Assembly: GCF_030388665.1 (NCBI RefSeq)
Contig: NZ_CP128846.1
Span: 3,450,001 to 3,514,000 of the forward strand
Reading direction: 5' to 3'
Origin: Streptomyces flavofungini
Lineage (GTDB): Bacteria > Actinomycetota > Actinomycetes > Streptomycetales > Streptomycetaceae
Length of the DNA: 64,000 nt
The notes below the pieces were generated by a model, which searched no databases, was not told the DNA's origin, and worked only from the letters and a program-made list of their open reading frames with translations. How positions within the stretch are numbered: the first letter of the stretch is position 1; each line of letters begins with the position of its first letter. Positions 34,497-43,240 of this stretch are shown here, piece after piece. A program made the translations under genes and the position numbers.

Positions 34497-34877
34497 ATGA
34501 GCACATTCATCCTCCCCCAGCGCCCCGAGGACGTCCCTGCGGCGTTCGCCGAGCGGTTCAACAGCGGCGATCCGACGGCCGTCCGCGAGCTGTACGAACC
34601 GGGGGCCTGCTTCGTCCCCGAGTCGGGTGCCCCCGTGCACGGCGCCGACGCCATCGCCGCGCAGAACGCCCCGTTCCTCGCCCTCGGCCTGCCCATCTCC
34701 GTGACGCCCCGGCGCGTGCACGTCGCGGACGACATCGCGCTCCTGCTCGTCGACTGGGGGATCGACGGCGCGGTGCGGGCCACCGCCACGGACGTGGCGC
34801 GGCGCGGCGCCGACGGGTACTGGCGCTATCTGATCGACAGCCCGTTCGGTGCCGGGCGCCGCGGGGCGGAGGACTAG
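34497..34877 (+). CDS. SnoaL/NTF2-like protein
   Basis: 126 residues from ATG 34497. PEDVPAAFAERFNSGDPTAVRELYEPGACFVPESG and the following strands are typical of the NTF2-like cone fold of SnoaL-type enzymes or binding proteins. Only 25 bases separate its start from the divergent HxlR start, so its transcript may be leaderless or its promoter may lie inside the HxlR gene. Confidence 0.85.
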   Translation: MSTFILPQRPEDVPAAFAERFNSGDPTAVRELYEPGACFVPESGAPVHGADAIAAQNAPFLALGLPISVTPRRVHVADDIALLLVDWGIDGAVRATATDVARRGADGYWRYLIDSPFGAGRRGAED

Positions 34878-34934
34878 GACCTGCCCGAGGGGACTGTCCG
34901 AGGGGGCTGTCCGAGGACGCCCCCGGACGGGAAA

Positions 34935-34967
34935 CGGCTCCCGGGGCCCGTCGGGCCCCGGGAGCCG
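34935..34967. terminator. bidirectional terminator
   Basis: A perfect 15-bp stem CGGCTCCCGGGGCCC/GGGCCCCGGGAGCCG with loop GTC, between two convergent genes (NTF2-like protein and subtilase). Confidence 0.85.
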
Positions 34968-35069
34968 CTCCTCGCGCTCCTTCACCTGTCCGCGGGAATC
35001 AGGTCGGTTCCCGCCGGACGCGGATCAGTTCCCCTGCCGTGAAGGCTGCCGTGAAGGCCGCTGCAAAGG

Positions 35070-38000
35070 TCACTTCCCGTAGTACGCGTTGTAGATCGAG
35101 ATCGTGGACTTGTTGCCCTTCTTGTCCGTGATCTTGGCGTGGAACGAGATCGCCTTGCCCTTCTTCGGGTTCTTGATCTCGACCTTGCCGCCCTTGATCT
35201 TCAGCGGGCCGCCCCAGTGCCGACCGTAGTCGTAACTCACGTAGAAGTAGAGCGACTTGAGGTTGCCACCGGCCGCCGCGCCCGTGACCTTCAGCGGCAC
35301 GGACTGCTTGGCGCCCGCGGGGGCCCGGCTGTCGAGGCCGACCGCCGCGCCGACGCGCACCCCGGAGACGGGCAGCTTCGTGGCGGTGGCCGTCTTCTTG
35401 GAGCGGAACGTCCAGTTGGCGTCGACCCGCGTGGAGGCCGCGGACACGGCCACCGAGCGCTTCACGGACGTCGACAGCTTGTACTCGGCGTCACCGGCGG
35501 GGACCGTGAACGGCTTGTCACCGGTCAGCGGGTCGTCGTTGGTGCCGATCTGGGTGCCGTCGCGGGTCAGCGTCGTCTTCACCGAGGTGTAGCGCGAGCC
35601 GCCCGCGTGGTTCTTGCCGTCGGCGAACACCGGCAGGTAGCCCACGAGCTTGTCGCCGTCGCGCACGACGCCGTAGTCACCGCCGACGCGCGGCCCGATG
35701 ACGGCCGTGTTGAACGTCTTCGTGTACGTCTTGCCGCCGGTGAACGCCTGCGGCTTGCCCAGCGTGTACGACGCGTCGACGATCGGCCAGCCGTCCTCGT
35801 CGACACCGGCGCGCTGCTCGTACTCCAGGCCCCACTTGACCTTGTCGTCCGTGGAGACGTACAGGGTGCGGGTACTCGGCGCCTTCTGCGGGGCGCTGAA
35901 GCCGGTGGCGCTGAAGCTGCCGGGCAGACGGCCGTACGCGGTGGCCGTGGCCTGCTTGCCGCTGGAGGACGCGCCGAGGCCCGCCTTCACGGTGGCGAGG
36001 TCGGCGTCCCTGTACTCGCGGGTGTAGCCGGTCGCGAGCTTCTTCACGGGGCCGCCGGCGACGGTGCTGTACTGCGCCTTCTCGCCCTTCGTCCAGTGCC
36101 CCTCCCACTTCTGGAGCAGCGAGCCGTCGGTGACCCGCGGGCCGAGGTGGGCGCTGCGAAACCCGGTGTAGGAGTCCAGCCACCAGCCGAAGCCGTAGCC
36201 GCTGTCGCCCGCGGTGATCTCGTAGCCGGGCGAGGCGAACACGGACTTCGCGGCGGACGAGGGCACGCTGATGTCGACCGGCTTGGCGGTGCGGGCGTCC
36301 ACGGTCAGCGTCGCGTCCTTGGTGACGTCGAGCTTCGGCTGCGAGATCCAGTCGGCGCCCTTGGTGACGTCCCGCGGGTCGACGAGGACACCGGCGTCCA
36401 GGACGTAACCGCCCTTGGGCACGCGGACCTTGGCGGTTCCCGACTCGTCGTACACCGGGACGAACTGCTCCTCGCCGAGCCCGGAGATGCCGACGAGCGT
36501 GGTGCTGTAGTGCTTCGCGGCCTGCCCGTCGCGGCCGATGTGCTTGACCGTCAGGTCGTACGACTCGACCTCGCGGTCGACCGCCGCGGCCGTGCGGACG
36601 CTCTGGCCGCCGCCGTTCGCCACGATGTACGCGGAGTAGGAGCCGTCGACCGTGCCGCCGAGGCGCGTGTCGGCCGTGAGGTCGACGGAGGCCGTGCCGC
36701 CCGCCGGGACGGTGACCTTCTTCGCACCGAGCGTGAAGAACCCGTCCGGCGCGGGGTCGCCCTTGGGGTCGGTGGACTCGGCGGTGAGGTCGAGGGTGAC
36801 CTCCTGCTTGCCGAGGTTCCTGTAGGTGACCTTCTTGGTGACGGGCTTGTCGTCGGTGTGCGGCCACAGCTGGGTGCCGAAGCTGACCGACACCGGGTCG
36901 GCGATCACCGTCTGCTTGATGGCCCGGTCCACAGCGATGCGGCCCGAACCCTGCTGGAACGCCGTGTACGTGCCGGCCTTGGTGGACGCGGTCAGCGCGC
37001 CCTTGAGCTCCGGCTGCTTCCAGTCGGGGTGCTGCTGCTTGAGGAGGGCGGCGGCGCCCGCGGCGTGCGGGGTGGCCATCGACGTACCGGAGATCGTCAG
37101 ATAGCCCTCGGGCTTCTGGCCGACCTCCTTCTCGATCTCGCTGCCGGGGGCGGCGGCCGCGGTGATGCCGACGCCGGGCGCGGTCACGTCCGGCTTGATC
37201 GCGCCGTCGCCGACGCGCGGGCCCTGGCTGGAGAAGGGCGCCAGCTTGTCGTTGTCGTCGACCGCGCCCACGGTCAGCGCCGCGTCCGCGCTGCCGGGCG
37301 AGCCGACCGAGCGGGGCGAGCCGTCGTTCCCGGCGGCGATCGCGAAGAGGATGCCCTTGTCGGCGGAGACCTTGTCGACCGCGGCCTCCAGCGGGTCGAC
37401 ACCCGGGGTGTCACCGCCGCCGAGGCTGAGGTTCACGACGTCGGCGCCCTCGGCCGCGGCCCAGTCGATGCCCGCGATGATGCCCGAGTCGTCGCCGGAG
37501 CCGGTGTCGCCGAGGACCTTGCCGTTGAGGACCTTCGCCCCCGGGGCGACGCCCTTGTACGCGGCGTTCTTGGTGCCGGTGCCCGCCGCGATGGACGCGA
37601 CGTGGGTGCCGTGCCCGACCCGGTCCTTGGTGTCGGGCGACGGCGTGAAGTTCTTCGCCCCGACGACCTGTTCCTTCAGGTCGGGGTGGGTGGCGTCGAC
37701 GCCGGTGTCCAGGACGGCGATCCTGACGCCCTTGCCGTCGTACCCGGCCTCCCACGCCTTCGGCACGCCGATCTGCTTGACGGACTTGTCCAGGTTGGCC
37801 TTGCGCACCCCGTCGAGCCAGACGCGGCTGATGCCGGCGGCGGTCGTGCGCGCCCCGTCCCGCTCGGCCGTCAGGGTCTGCCACAACTGGGCGGCGTCCC
37901 GCTCGGGGGTCTGCACCGCGTCGGCGTTGAGGGTCTTCAGGGTGCGGCGGAGCTTGGTGCCGCCCGCGTCGCGCACCTCGGACCTGGCCGCTCCGGCCGC

Positions 38001-38456
38001 GCCCTTGTAGCCGACGATGACCTTCAGGCCCTGCTTCTGGGCGGTGCGGTTGTCCTTCTTGCTCAGCTCCGTGACATCGAACAGGCGCTGGTCGAGCTTG
38101 CCTTCGTCGACCAGGCGCTGGGCGTCCGCCGGTACGACGAGGGTGTGGCCGTCGTGCCGGCTGGTCCGCACGGGTATGCGCTCACGGCCCTTCGCGGGCT
38201 CGAACGCGATGGGGCGCCCCGTGCTGTCGAGGGTGACACGGTCACCGGTGAGCAGCGTGATGTGGTGGCGTACCGGCACCCTGACGTCGTCGGCCGACGT
38301 CCCTGCCGGGTGGCCCTGCCGGGCCGCGTCCGGGTCGGCCTGCGCCGGGCTGGTCATGCCCGCCGCGAGTGCCACGGCCGCGGCGGTGGCGACGGCGGCC
38401 GCGGCCGCCCGCCGTGCCGTGACCGGTCTCTTCGCTTTCTGGACTTGTCTGAGCAA
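35070..38456 (-). CDS. large secreted S8 subtilisin-like peptidase
   Basis: 1128 residues. The start is TTG at 38456, supported by GAGGGGGAAAC just upstream. Signal peptide to about residue 40 (SPAQA cut), a propeptide to about 215, then the catalytic domain with Asp250 (AVLDTGVD), His282 (GHGTH), Asn (AGND) and Ser459 (GTSMATPH). About 600 further residues are beta-rich modules likely to aid secretion or substrate or wall binding. It should act outside the cell in protein breakdown. Strong hairpins flank it. Confidence 0.95.
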   Translation of the reverse strand: MLRQVQKAKRPVTARRAAAAAVATAAAVALAAGMTSPAQADPDAARQGHPAGTSADDVRVPVRHHITLLTGDRVTLDSTGRPIAFEPAKGRERIPVRTSRHDGHTLVVPADAQRLVDEGKLDQRLFDVTELSKKDNRTAQKQGLKVIVGYKGAAGAARSEVRDAGGTKLRRTLKTLNADAVQTPERDAAQLWQTLTAERDGARTTAAGISRVWLDGVRKANLDKSVKQIGVPKAWEAGYDGKGVRIAVLDTGVDATHPDLKEQVVGAKNFTPSPDTKDRVGHGTHVASIAAGTGTKNAAYKGVAPGAKVLNGKVLGDTGSGDDSGIIAGIDWAAAEGADVVNLSLGGGDTPGVDPLEAAVDKVSADKGILFAIAAGNDGSPRSVGSPGSADAALTVGAVDDNDKLAPFSSQGPRVGDGAIKPDVTAPGVGITAAAAPGSEIEKEVGQKPEGYLTISGTSMATPHAAGAAALLKQQHPDWKQPELKGALTASTKAGTYTAFQQGSGRIAVDRAIKQTVIADPVSVSFGTQLWPHTDDKPVTKKVTYRNLGKQEVTLDLTAESTDPKGDPAPDGFFTLGAKKVTVPAGGTASVDLTADTRLGGTVDGSYSAYIVANGGGQSVRTAAAVDREVESYDLTVKHIGRDGQAAKHYSTTLVGISGLGEEQFVPVYDESGTAKVRVPKGGYVLDAGVLVDPRDVTKGADWISQPKLDVTKDATLTVDARTAKPVDISVPSSAAKSVFASPGYEITAGDSGYGFGWWLDSYTGFRSAHLGPRVTDGSLLQKWEGHWTKGEKAQYSTVAGGPVKKLATGYTREYRDADLATVKAGLGASSSGKQATATAYGRLPGSFSATGFSAPQKAPSTRTLYVSTDDKVKWGLEYEQRAGVDEDGWPIVDASYTLGKPQAFTGGKTYTKTFNTAVIGPRVGGDYGVVRDGDKLVGYLPVFADGKNHAGGSRYTSVKTTLTRDGTQIGTNDDPLTGDKPFTVPAGDAEYKLSTSVKRSVAVSAASTRVDANWTFRSKKTATATKLPVSGVRVGAAVGLDSRAPAGAKQSVPLKVTGAAAGGNLKSLYFYVSYDYGRHWGGPLKIKGGKVEIKNPKKGKAISFHAKITDKKGNKSTISIYNAYYGK

Positions 38457-38580
38457 GTTTCCCCCTCAAGGTGAAAGCACTGAGTCACGCAGCATGTCGA
38501 GGGGGACGATATCTGCTCAACTATGGGGCAGAAGTGGCTACTTGACGTTGTTGGCCGGTTCACCATGGTGCCGCAACACC

Positions 38581-38680
38581 CCGGACACGAGGGTCATGCC
38601 ACGGACACGAGGGCCATGCCGCGGAGACGACGGCGGGCCCGTGGACACGACGGCGGGCCCGTGGACACGACGGTGGCCCG
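38581..38680. repeat. 20-bp tandem repeat, five units
   Basis: Five aligned 20-base units starting at 38581, 38601, 38621, 38641 and 38661, with consensus close to gtggacacgacggcgggccc; the first two units end in catgcc instead. The last unit runs into the terminator of the L,D-transpeptidase gene. Confidence 0.8.
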
Positions 38681-38703
38681 CACCCCGGTGGGGTGCGGGC
38701 CAC
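38673..38703. terminator. terminator downstream of the L,D-transpeptidase gene
   Basis: A perfect 14-bp stem GTGGCCCGCACCCC/GGGGTGCGGGCCAC with loop GGT, 28 bases past the stop of the minus-strand gene. Confidence 0.8.
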
Positions 38704-38731
38704 TGCGCGCGGTTCGGCGGGTGTGCGCCGG

Positions 38732-39997
38732 TCAGACGGCGGAGCCTGCCTTCCACTGCGCCCAGCTCATGTTCCAGCCATTGAGACCGTTGTCCGGGGC
38801 GATGGTCTTGTCGCCGGTGTTGCGGACGTCGACGACGTCACCGGTGATCGAGTTCTCGAAGAACCAGGCGCCGGGCTTCGACTTGTCGCCCGCGCCCTTG
38901 GCGTCCTGCAGACCGATGCAGCCGTGGCTGGTGTTCACGTTGCCGAAGATCGACGGCGAGCCCCAGTAGTTGCCGTGGATGAAGGTGCCGGAGGAGGACA
39001 GGCGCATGGCGTGCGGCACGTCCTTGATGTCGTACTCGCCCTTGCCGTCGTTGTCCGTGAAGCCGACGGTGGCGCCGTTCATCCGGGTCTCCTTGAACTT
39101 CTCGGAGATCACCATCTTGCCGTTGTACGTCTTGTTCTCCGGCGAGCCCGCGGAGATCGGGATGGTCTTGATGACCTTGCCGTCCCGCATGATCTTCATC
39201 TGCTTGGTCTTGGCGTCGACGACCGAGATCTGGTTGCGGCCGATCTTGAACGTGACGGTCTTCTGCTGGACGCCGTAGACCCCGTCGGAGCCCTCGACGC
39301 CGTCGAGCTTCAGCTTCAGGGTGACCGTGGAGTTGCCCTTCCAGTAGTCCTGGGGGCGGAAGTCGAGGCGGTTGGCCCCGAACCAGTGGCCCACGACCTC
39401 CTGGCCGCTGGTGGACGACACCTCGATGCGCGACTGCACGGCCTTCTTGTTCGTGATCGCCTTGTCGAAGTTGATCGACACCGGCATGCCCACGCCGACC
39501 GTCGAGCCGTCCTCCGGGGTGAAGCTGCCGATGAAGCTGTTGGACTTCGAGACGGTGGTGAACGAGGAGTTCTCGTGCGCCTTGCGGCCCTCGGAGTCCT
39601 TCGCCGTCACCGCGATCTTGTAGGTGGTGGCGCGCTCCAGCTGGCCGCTGGGCTTCCAGCTCTTCTTGTCCGCGGACATGTCGCCCTCGACCGCGGCGCC
39701 GCCCTCGGCCTTCATGACGACACTCGTGAGCGTGCCGTCGCTCACGGTGACCTTGGCGTCCTTGTTGATGCCCGCGTTGTCGGAGCCGTTCTTCGGCGCG
39801 ATCTCGATCTTGGCGTCCGAGGTCTTCTCGGCCGCCGCCTCGTCGACCTGGTTCTGCGACTTCTTGCCGCTGCCCGAGCCGCTCTTGTCGCCGCCGTCGT
39901 CGCTACAGGCGGAGAGCACAAGCACCCCGCCGACCAGGGCGGACACGGCCATCAGACCCCTGCGCCGCTTACTGTCCGTCATTACACGCTTCTCCAT
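38732..39997 (-). CDS. lipoprotein L,D-transpeptidase (YkuD)
   Basis: 421 residues. A lipoprotein signal ends in LSAC (Cys31). Residues about 60-250 form two Ig-like domains as in mycobacterial LdtB-type enzymes. The YkuD domain at about 253-395 has HGNYWG (His341) and SHGCIGLQD (His358, catalytic Cys360). It makes 3-3 peptidoglycan cross-links at the outer face of the membrane. Met6 (39982), preceded by GGAG, is an equally good start. Confidence 0.95.
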   Translation of the reverse strand: MEKRVMTDSKRRRGLMAVSALVGGVLVLSACSDDGGDKSGSGSGKKSQNQVDEAAAEKTSDAKIEIAPKNGSDNAGINKDAKVTVSDGTLTSVVMKAEGGAAVEGDMSADKKSWKPSGQLERATTYKIAVTAKDSEGRKAHENSSFTTVSKSNSFIGSFTPEDGSTVGVGMPVSINFDKAITNKKAVQSRIEVSSTSGQEVVGHWFGANRLDFRPQDYWKGNSTVTLKLKLDGVEGSDGVYGVQQKTVTFKIGRNQISVVDAKTKQMKIMRDGKVIKTIPISAGSPENKTYNGKMVISEKFKETRMNGATVGFTDNDGKGEYDIKDVPHAMRLSSSGTFIHGNYWGSPSIFGNVNTSHGCIGLQDAKGAGDKSKPGAWFFENSITGDVVDVRNTGDKTIAPDNGLNGWNMSWAQWKAGSAV

Positions 39998-40143
39998 CGT
40001 CGCCGAATCCCCAAGACCCCGCGGGTCCCCCCGTGACCCCGCCTAACGCCTTGCCCGGTGCATCCCGTTCCATTTCTGCCGAAGATGTGGTGAACACCAC
40101 GTCAGCGGCGGGGCCGGGACGGCCGTGCGTCCAAGAGACGACT

Positions 40144-40175
40144 GAGCCCCGGGCGGCGGTTGCCGCCCGGGGCTC
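40144..40175. terminator. terminator downstream of the acidic protein gene
   Basis: A perfect 14-bp stem GAGCCCCGGGCGGC/GCCGCCCGGGGCTC with loop GGTT. It separates the acidic-protein gene from the L,D-transpeptidase gene on the minus strand. Confidence 0.8.
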
Positions 40176-40220
40176 CCAGTTTCAGAAGAAGCTTCCCGGG
40201 GCGCTGTCCGCCCGCCGCGG

Positions 40221-40556
40221 CTACGGCTCGTCGCCGTCCTCGGCGTCATCATGCTCGTCCGGGTCCCATTCCGGCGAATCGGGGTCGTAGTCGATCACCT
40301 CGCTGCTCCACGAGGCCTGGGTCAGCTCCACGCCGGGGACGTTCCCCAGGAGGTCGACGGGGTCCACGAGGTAGGCGAGCGCCTCCGCGTCGTCCTCCTT
40401 CACGGCGGCCTGGGCATGCGCCCGCTCGTCGTCCGGCATGTACGCGTCCTGGGCGATGCGCCCGAGCGCGGTGGAGCGCAGGTCCTCGGGACCGTCCACC
40501 TCGACCACCAATTCGACGCGCAGTCGCACAAAGCGTGATGTCTCGTCCGTACTCAT
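40221..40556 (-). CDS. acidic conserved hypothetical protein
   Basis: 111 residues, strongly acidic at the C-terminus (EWDPDEHDDAEDGDEP). The N-terminal part FVRLRVELVVEVDGPEDLRSTALGRIAQDAY reads as a mixed alpha/beta domain. The start ATG at 40556 is internal to a much longer frame that is non-coding in codon use. It occupies this core position near hutH in Streptomyces; the function is unknown. Confidence 0.8.
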   Translation of the reverse strand: MSTDETSRFVRLRVELVVEVDGPEDLRSTALGRIAQDAYMPDDERAHAQAAVKEDDAEALAYLVDPVDLLGNVPGVELTQASWSSEVIDYDPDSPEWDPDEHDDAEDGDEP

Positions 40557-40667
40557 ACGCCGGAGCGTACGGCCCGTGACCGTCGTGGCTTTCCCGCGAC
40601 CCGCGCCTTTCACTAGCATCGCCCCAGACGGCCAATTCGCCAGCTCCACAAGGGGGATCCGTTTCCC

Positions 40668-40952
40668 GTGATCGCACGTCGACCGCTGCTGACCGCAGCC
40701 GCAGCCGGGGCCCTGCTCGGCGCCCTGTGGTTCGTCCCCTCCGCGAAGGCGACCGCCTCGCCGGGCACGCCCGGCGACCTCCCGCGCCACTCGACGAGCT
40801 CGACACACGAGACAGCCCACGCCGACGGCCGCCTGGCCGAATCCGGCGGCATCGACACGACTCCGTACGTGGCCGGGGGCACGGCCTTCCTGGGCCTGGG
40901 GGCGGGGTTCGTCCTGTACTCGGTGCGCCGGGAGCGGGCGGAGATGTTCTGA
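40668..40952 (+). CDS. small cell-surface protein with sortase-like signal
   Basis: 94 residues, GTG start. Signal peptide to about residue 30 (AKATA), a short spacer, then LAESGG at about 56-61, a membrane helix (about 68-86) and a basic tail RRERAEMF. This is the order of a class E sortase sorting signal (LAxTG) with Thr replaced by Ser, so covalent wall anchoring is possible but weaker motif evidence leaves simple membrane anchoring open. Confidence 0.75.
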   Translation: MIARRPLLTAAAAGALLGALWFVPSAKATASPGTPGDLPRHSTSSTHETAHADGRLAESGGIDTTPYVAGGTAFLGLGAGFVLYSVRRERAEMF

Positions 40953-40983
40953 GGGCGGGCTGAGCCCTCGCCTGGCCCTTGCC

Positions 40984-41109
40984 GGGCTTGGTGGGCTTGT
41001 TGGGCTTGTTGGGCTTGCTGGGCTTGCTGGGCTTGCTGGGCTTGCTGGGCTTGCTGGGCTTGCTGGGCTTGCTGGGCTTGTCGAGTCTGCTGGGTCCGCT
41101 GGCTCTGCT
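40984..41109. repeat. 9-bp tandem repeat, fourteen units
   Basis: Eleven copies of GGGCTTGNT (last base pair varies CT, TT, GT, TC) from 40984 to 41082, followed by three decayed 9-mers to 41109. It lies between the surface-protein gene and the convergent hutH end. The unit is a multiple of three, so all frames stay open across it, which creates long spurious frames. Confidence 0.9.
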
Positions 41110-41185
41110 GAGCGCGTACGCGCGTGGCCCCGGCTCCGGTTCGTCCGGAGCCGGGGCCACGCGTCGTCAGCGCGTCGTCCTGAGG

Positions 41186-42760
41186 TCAGGCCAGCGGTCC
41201 CGTCACCTGCTCCACGGCCGCGACGAGCCGCCCCTCGCGGACGAAGGTGTCGGCGGCCTCCAGGTCCGGGGCCAGGAAGCGGTCGGGTCCCGGGCCCTCT
41301 ACGCCCGCCTTGCGGACGGCCTCGATGGCGGCGCGGCTGGCGGGGGCGGGGGTCAGGCCCGTGCGCAGCTCGATCGCGCGGGTGGCGGCGTACAGCTCCA
41401 CGGCGATGATCCGGTTGAGGTTGGCCACGGCCGTACGCAGCTTGCGCGCGGCCGACCAGCCCATGGAGACGTGGTCCTCCTGCATCGCCGAGGACGGGAT
41501 GGAGTCGACGGAGGCCGGGACGGCGAGCCGCTTCATCTCGCTCACCAGAGCCGCCTGCGTGTACTGGGCGATCATCAGGCCCGAGTCGACGCCCGCGTCG
41601 TCCGCGAGGAACGGCGGCAGGCCGTGGCTGCGGTTCTTGTCGAGCAGCCGGTCGGTGCGGCGCTCGGCGATCGAGCCGAGGTCGGCGGCGGCGATGGCGA
41701 GGAAGTCCAGGACGTACGCCACGGGGGCGCCGTGGAAATTGCCGTTGGACTCGACACGACCTCCCCCAGTGCCGAAAGCCTGGGAGGTGCCCCCAGGCAG
41801 CACCACGGGGTTGTCGACGGCGGACGCCAGCTCGCGCTCGGCGACCGTACGGGCGTGCGCGAGGGTGTCCCGGCCCGCGCCCGCGACCTGCGGGGCGCAA
41901 CGCACCGAGTACGCGTCCTGCACGCGGGGCGCGTCGTCCTGGTGATGGCCCGTCAGGCCCGAACTGGCGAGGACTGCCAGCATGTTGGCGGCCGACGCGG
42001 ACTGGCCCGGGTGCGGGCGAATGGCGTGCAGCTCGGGGGCGAGGACCTTGTCGGTGCCGAGCAGCGCCTCCAGGCTGAGGGCGGCGGTGACGTCGGCGGA
42101 CTTGTACAGCGTGTCGAGGTCGGCGAGGGCCATGACCAGCATGCCGAGCATGCCGTCGGTGCCGTTGAGGAGGGCGAGGCCTTCCTTCTCACGCAGTTCG
42201 ACGGGGGTGATGCCGTGCGCGGCGAGCAGTTCGCCCGCGGGCTTCAGCTCTCCGTCCGGGCCCTCGGCCTCGCCCTCGCCCATCAGGGTCAGGGCACAGT
42301 GGCTGAGCGGGGCGAGGTCGCCGGAGCAGCCGAGGGAGCCGTACTCGTGGACGACCGGGGTGATGCCGGCGTTCAGGATGTCGGCCATGGTCTGCGCGAC
42401 CTCGGGGCGGACGCCGGTGTGGCCCGAGCAGACCGTCTTCAGGCGCAGGAACATCAGCGCGCGCACGACCTCGCGCTCCACCCGCGGGCCCATGCCGGCC
42501 GCGTGCGAGCGGACGATGTTTCGCTGCAGCTGGGCGCGGAGGTCCGGGCCGATGTGCCGGGTGGCGAGGGCGCCGAAGCCGGTGCTGACGCCGTAGACGG
42601 GGTCCGGCTTGGCCGCGAGCGCGTCCACGATCTCGCGGGCCGCGGCGAGGGCGGTGACGGCGTCCTCGCCGAGTTCGACGCGTGCGTTGTGGCGTGCGAC
42701 GGCTACGACGTCCTCTGCGGTTGTGCCGGTGGTTCCCAGCACCACGGTCTGCATATCCAT
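41186..42760 (-). CDS. hutH: histidine ammonia-lyase
   Basis: 524 residues. The MIO-forming tripeptide is Cys145-Ser146-Gly147 in GSLGCSGDLAP, where most family members have Ala-Ser-Gly. YGVSTGFG, the catalytic Tyr region (Tyr56) and SSAMQEDHVSMGW are conserved. It deaminates histidine to urocanate, first step of the Hut pathway. Residues about 323-334 (GGTSQAFGTGGG) look like an extra loop encoded by a short genomic repeat inserted in frame just before VESNGNFHG. The ATG at 42760 is used; Met3 is an alternative. Confidence 0.95.
   Translation of the reverse strand: MDMQTVVLGTTGTTAEDVVAVARHNARVELGEDAVTALAAAREIVDALAAKPDPVYGVSTGFGALATRHIGPDLRAQLQRNIVRSHAAGMGPRVEREVVRALMFLRLKTVCSGHTGVRPEVAQTMADILNAGITPVVHEYGSLGCSGDLAPLSHCALTLMGEGEAEGPDGELKPAGELLAAHGITPVELREKEGLALLNGTDGMLGMLVMALADLDTLYKSADVTAALSLEALLGTDKVLAPELHAIRPHPGQSASAANMLAVLASSGLTGHHQDDAPRVQDAYSVRCAPQVAGAGRDTLAHARTVAERELASAVDNPVVLPGGTSQAFGTGGGRVESNGNFHGAPVAYVLDFLAIAAADLGSIAERRTDRLLDKNRSHGLPPFLADDAGVDSGLMIAQYTQAALVSEMKRLAVPASVDSIPSSAMQEDHVSMGWSAARKLRTAVANLNRIIAVELYAATRAIELRTGLTPAPASRAAIEAVRKAGVEGPGPDRFLAPDLEAADTFVREGRLVAAVEQVTGPLA
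41759..41795. repeat. short inverted repeat inserted in hutH
   Basis: The plus strand reads ACCTCCCCCAG, then tgccgaaagc, then CTGGGAGGTGCCCCCA: arms ACCTCCC/GGGAGGT form a hairpin. From memory this resembles a small repeat family found between genes in many Streptomyces. Here it lies inside a coding region, in frame. Confidence 0.65.
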
Positions 42761-42825
42761 ATTCAGGGAGCCTACGCACTGAATCGCCTCGTGTCACGAG
42801 TCCGTCTGCTCCGGCTGTCCCCGCC

Positions 42826-43160
42826 CGCTCCGCGGCGGGGTGTCCCCACCCGCCCGCCCGTTTCCAGTCGGCCGCGGGCCCCTGGCCGCCAGTGGCACGG
42901 CCGGTCCGTCGGCGGCTGCGGGCCGTCCGTTCTATCGCCGCTCCGCGGCGAGATCCCCCACCCGCCCACCCGTTTCCAGTCGGCCGCCGCCCCCTGGCCG
43001 CCAGTGCCACAGCCGGTCCCTCGGCGACTGCGGGCCGTCCGTCGTTCCGCCGCTCCGCGGCGAGGCCCCCAGCTGCCCGCCCGCCCGTTTCCAGCCCACG
43101 GCAGGCTGCCGGCCGCCAGTGCCACGACCAGTCGCTCGGCGGCTGCAGCCCGTCAGTGCC
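42826..43160. repeat. 112-bp tandem repeat, three units
   Basis: Units begin at 42826, 42939 and 43051 with CGCTCCGCGGCG and share CCCGTTTCCAG and CTGGCCGCCAGTG.CAC (third copy more diverged). They fill the 480-bp space between the hutH start and the GGDEF gene end. No gene or other feature is seen there. Confidence 0.8.
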
Positions 43161-43240
43161 CAGCCCGGCCTTCGGCAGCTACGCGTCGCCAGCCCCCCGC
43201 TGTGGGCAGCTGGGCCCCGTGCCGGCCAGAGCGCCCCCGC

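Noticed and set aside
35139..38474. 1111-codon open frame on the plus strand
   Set aside because: It is antisense to the subtilase gene, is Val/Arg/Gly/Asp/Leu-rich as expected for a GC-rich shadow frame, and shows no domain; the minus-strand protein has a full catalytic triad.
40984..41109. CRISPR array
   Set aside because: Head-to-tail 9-mers without spacers.
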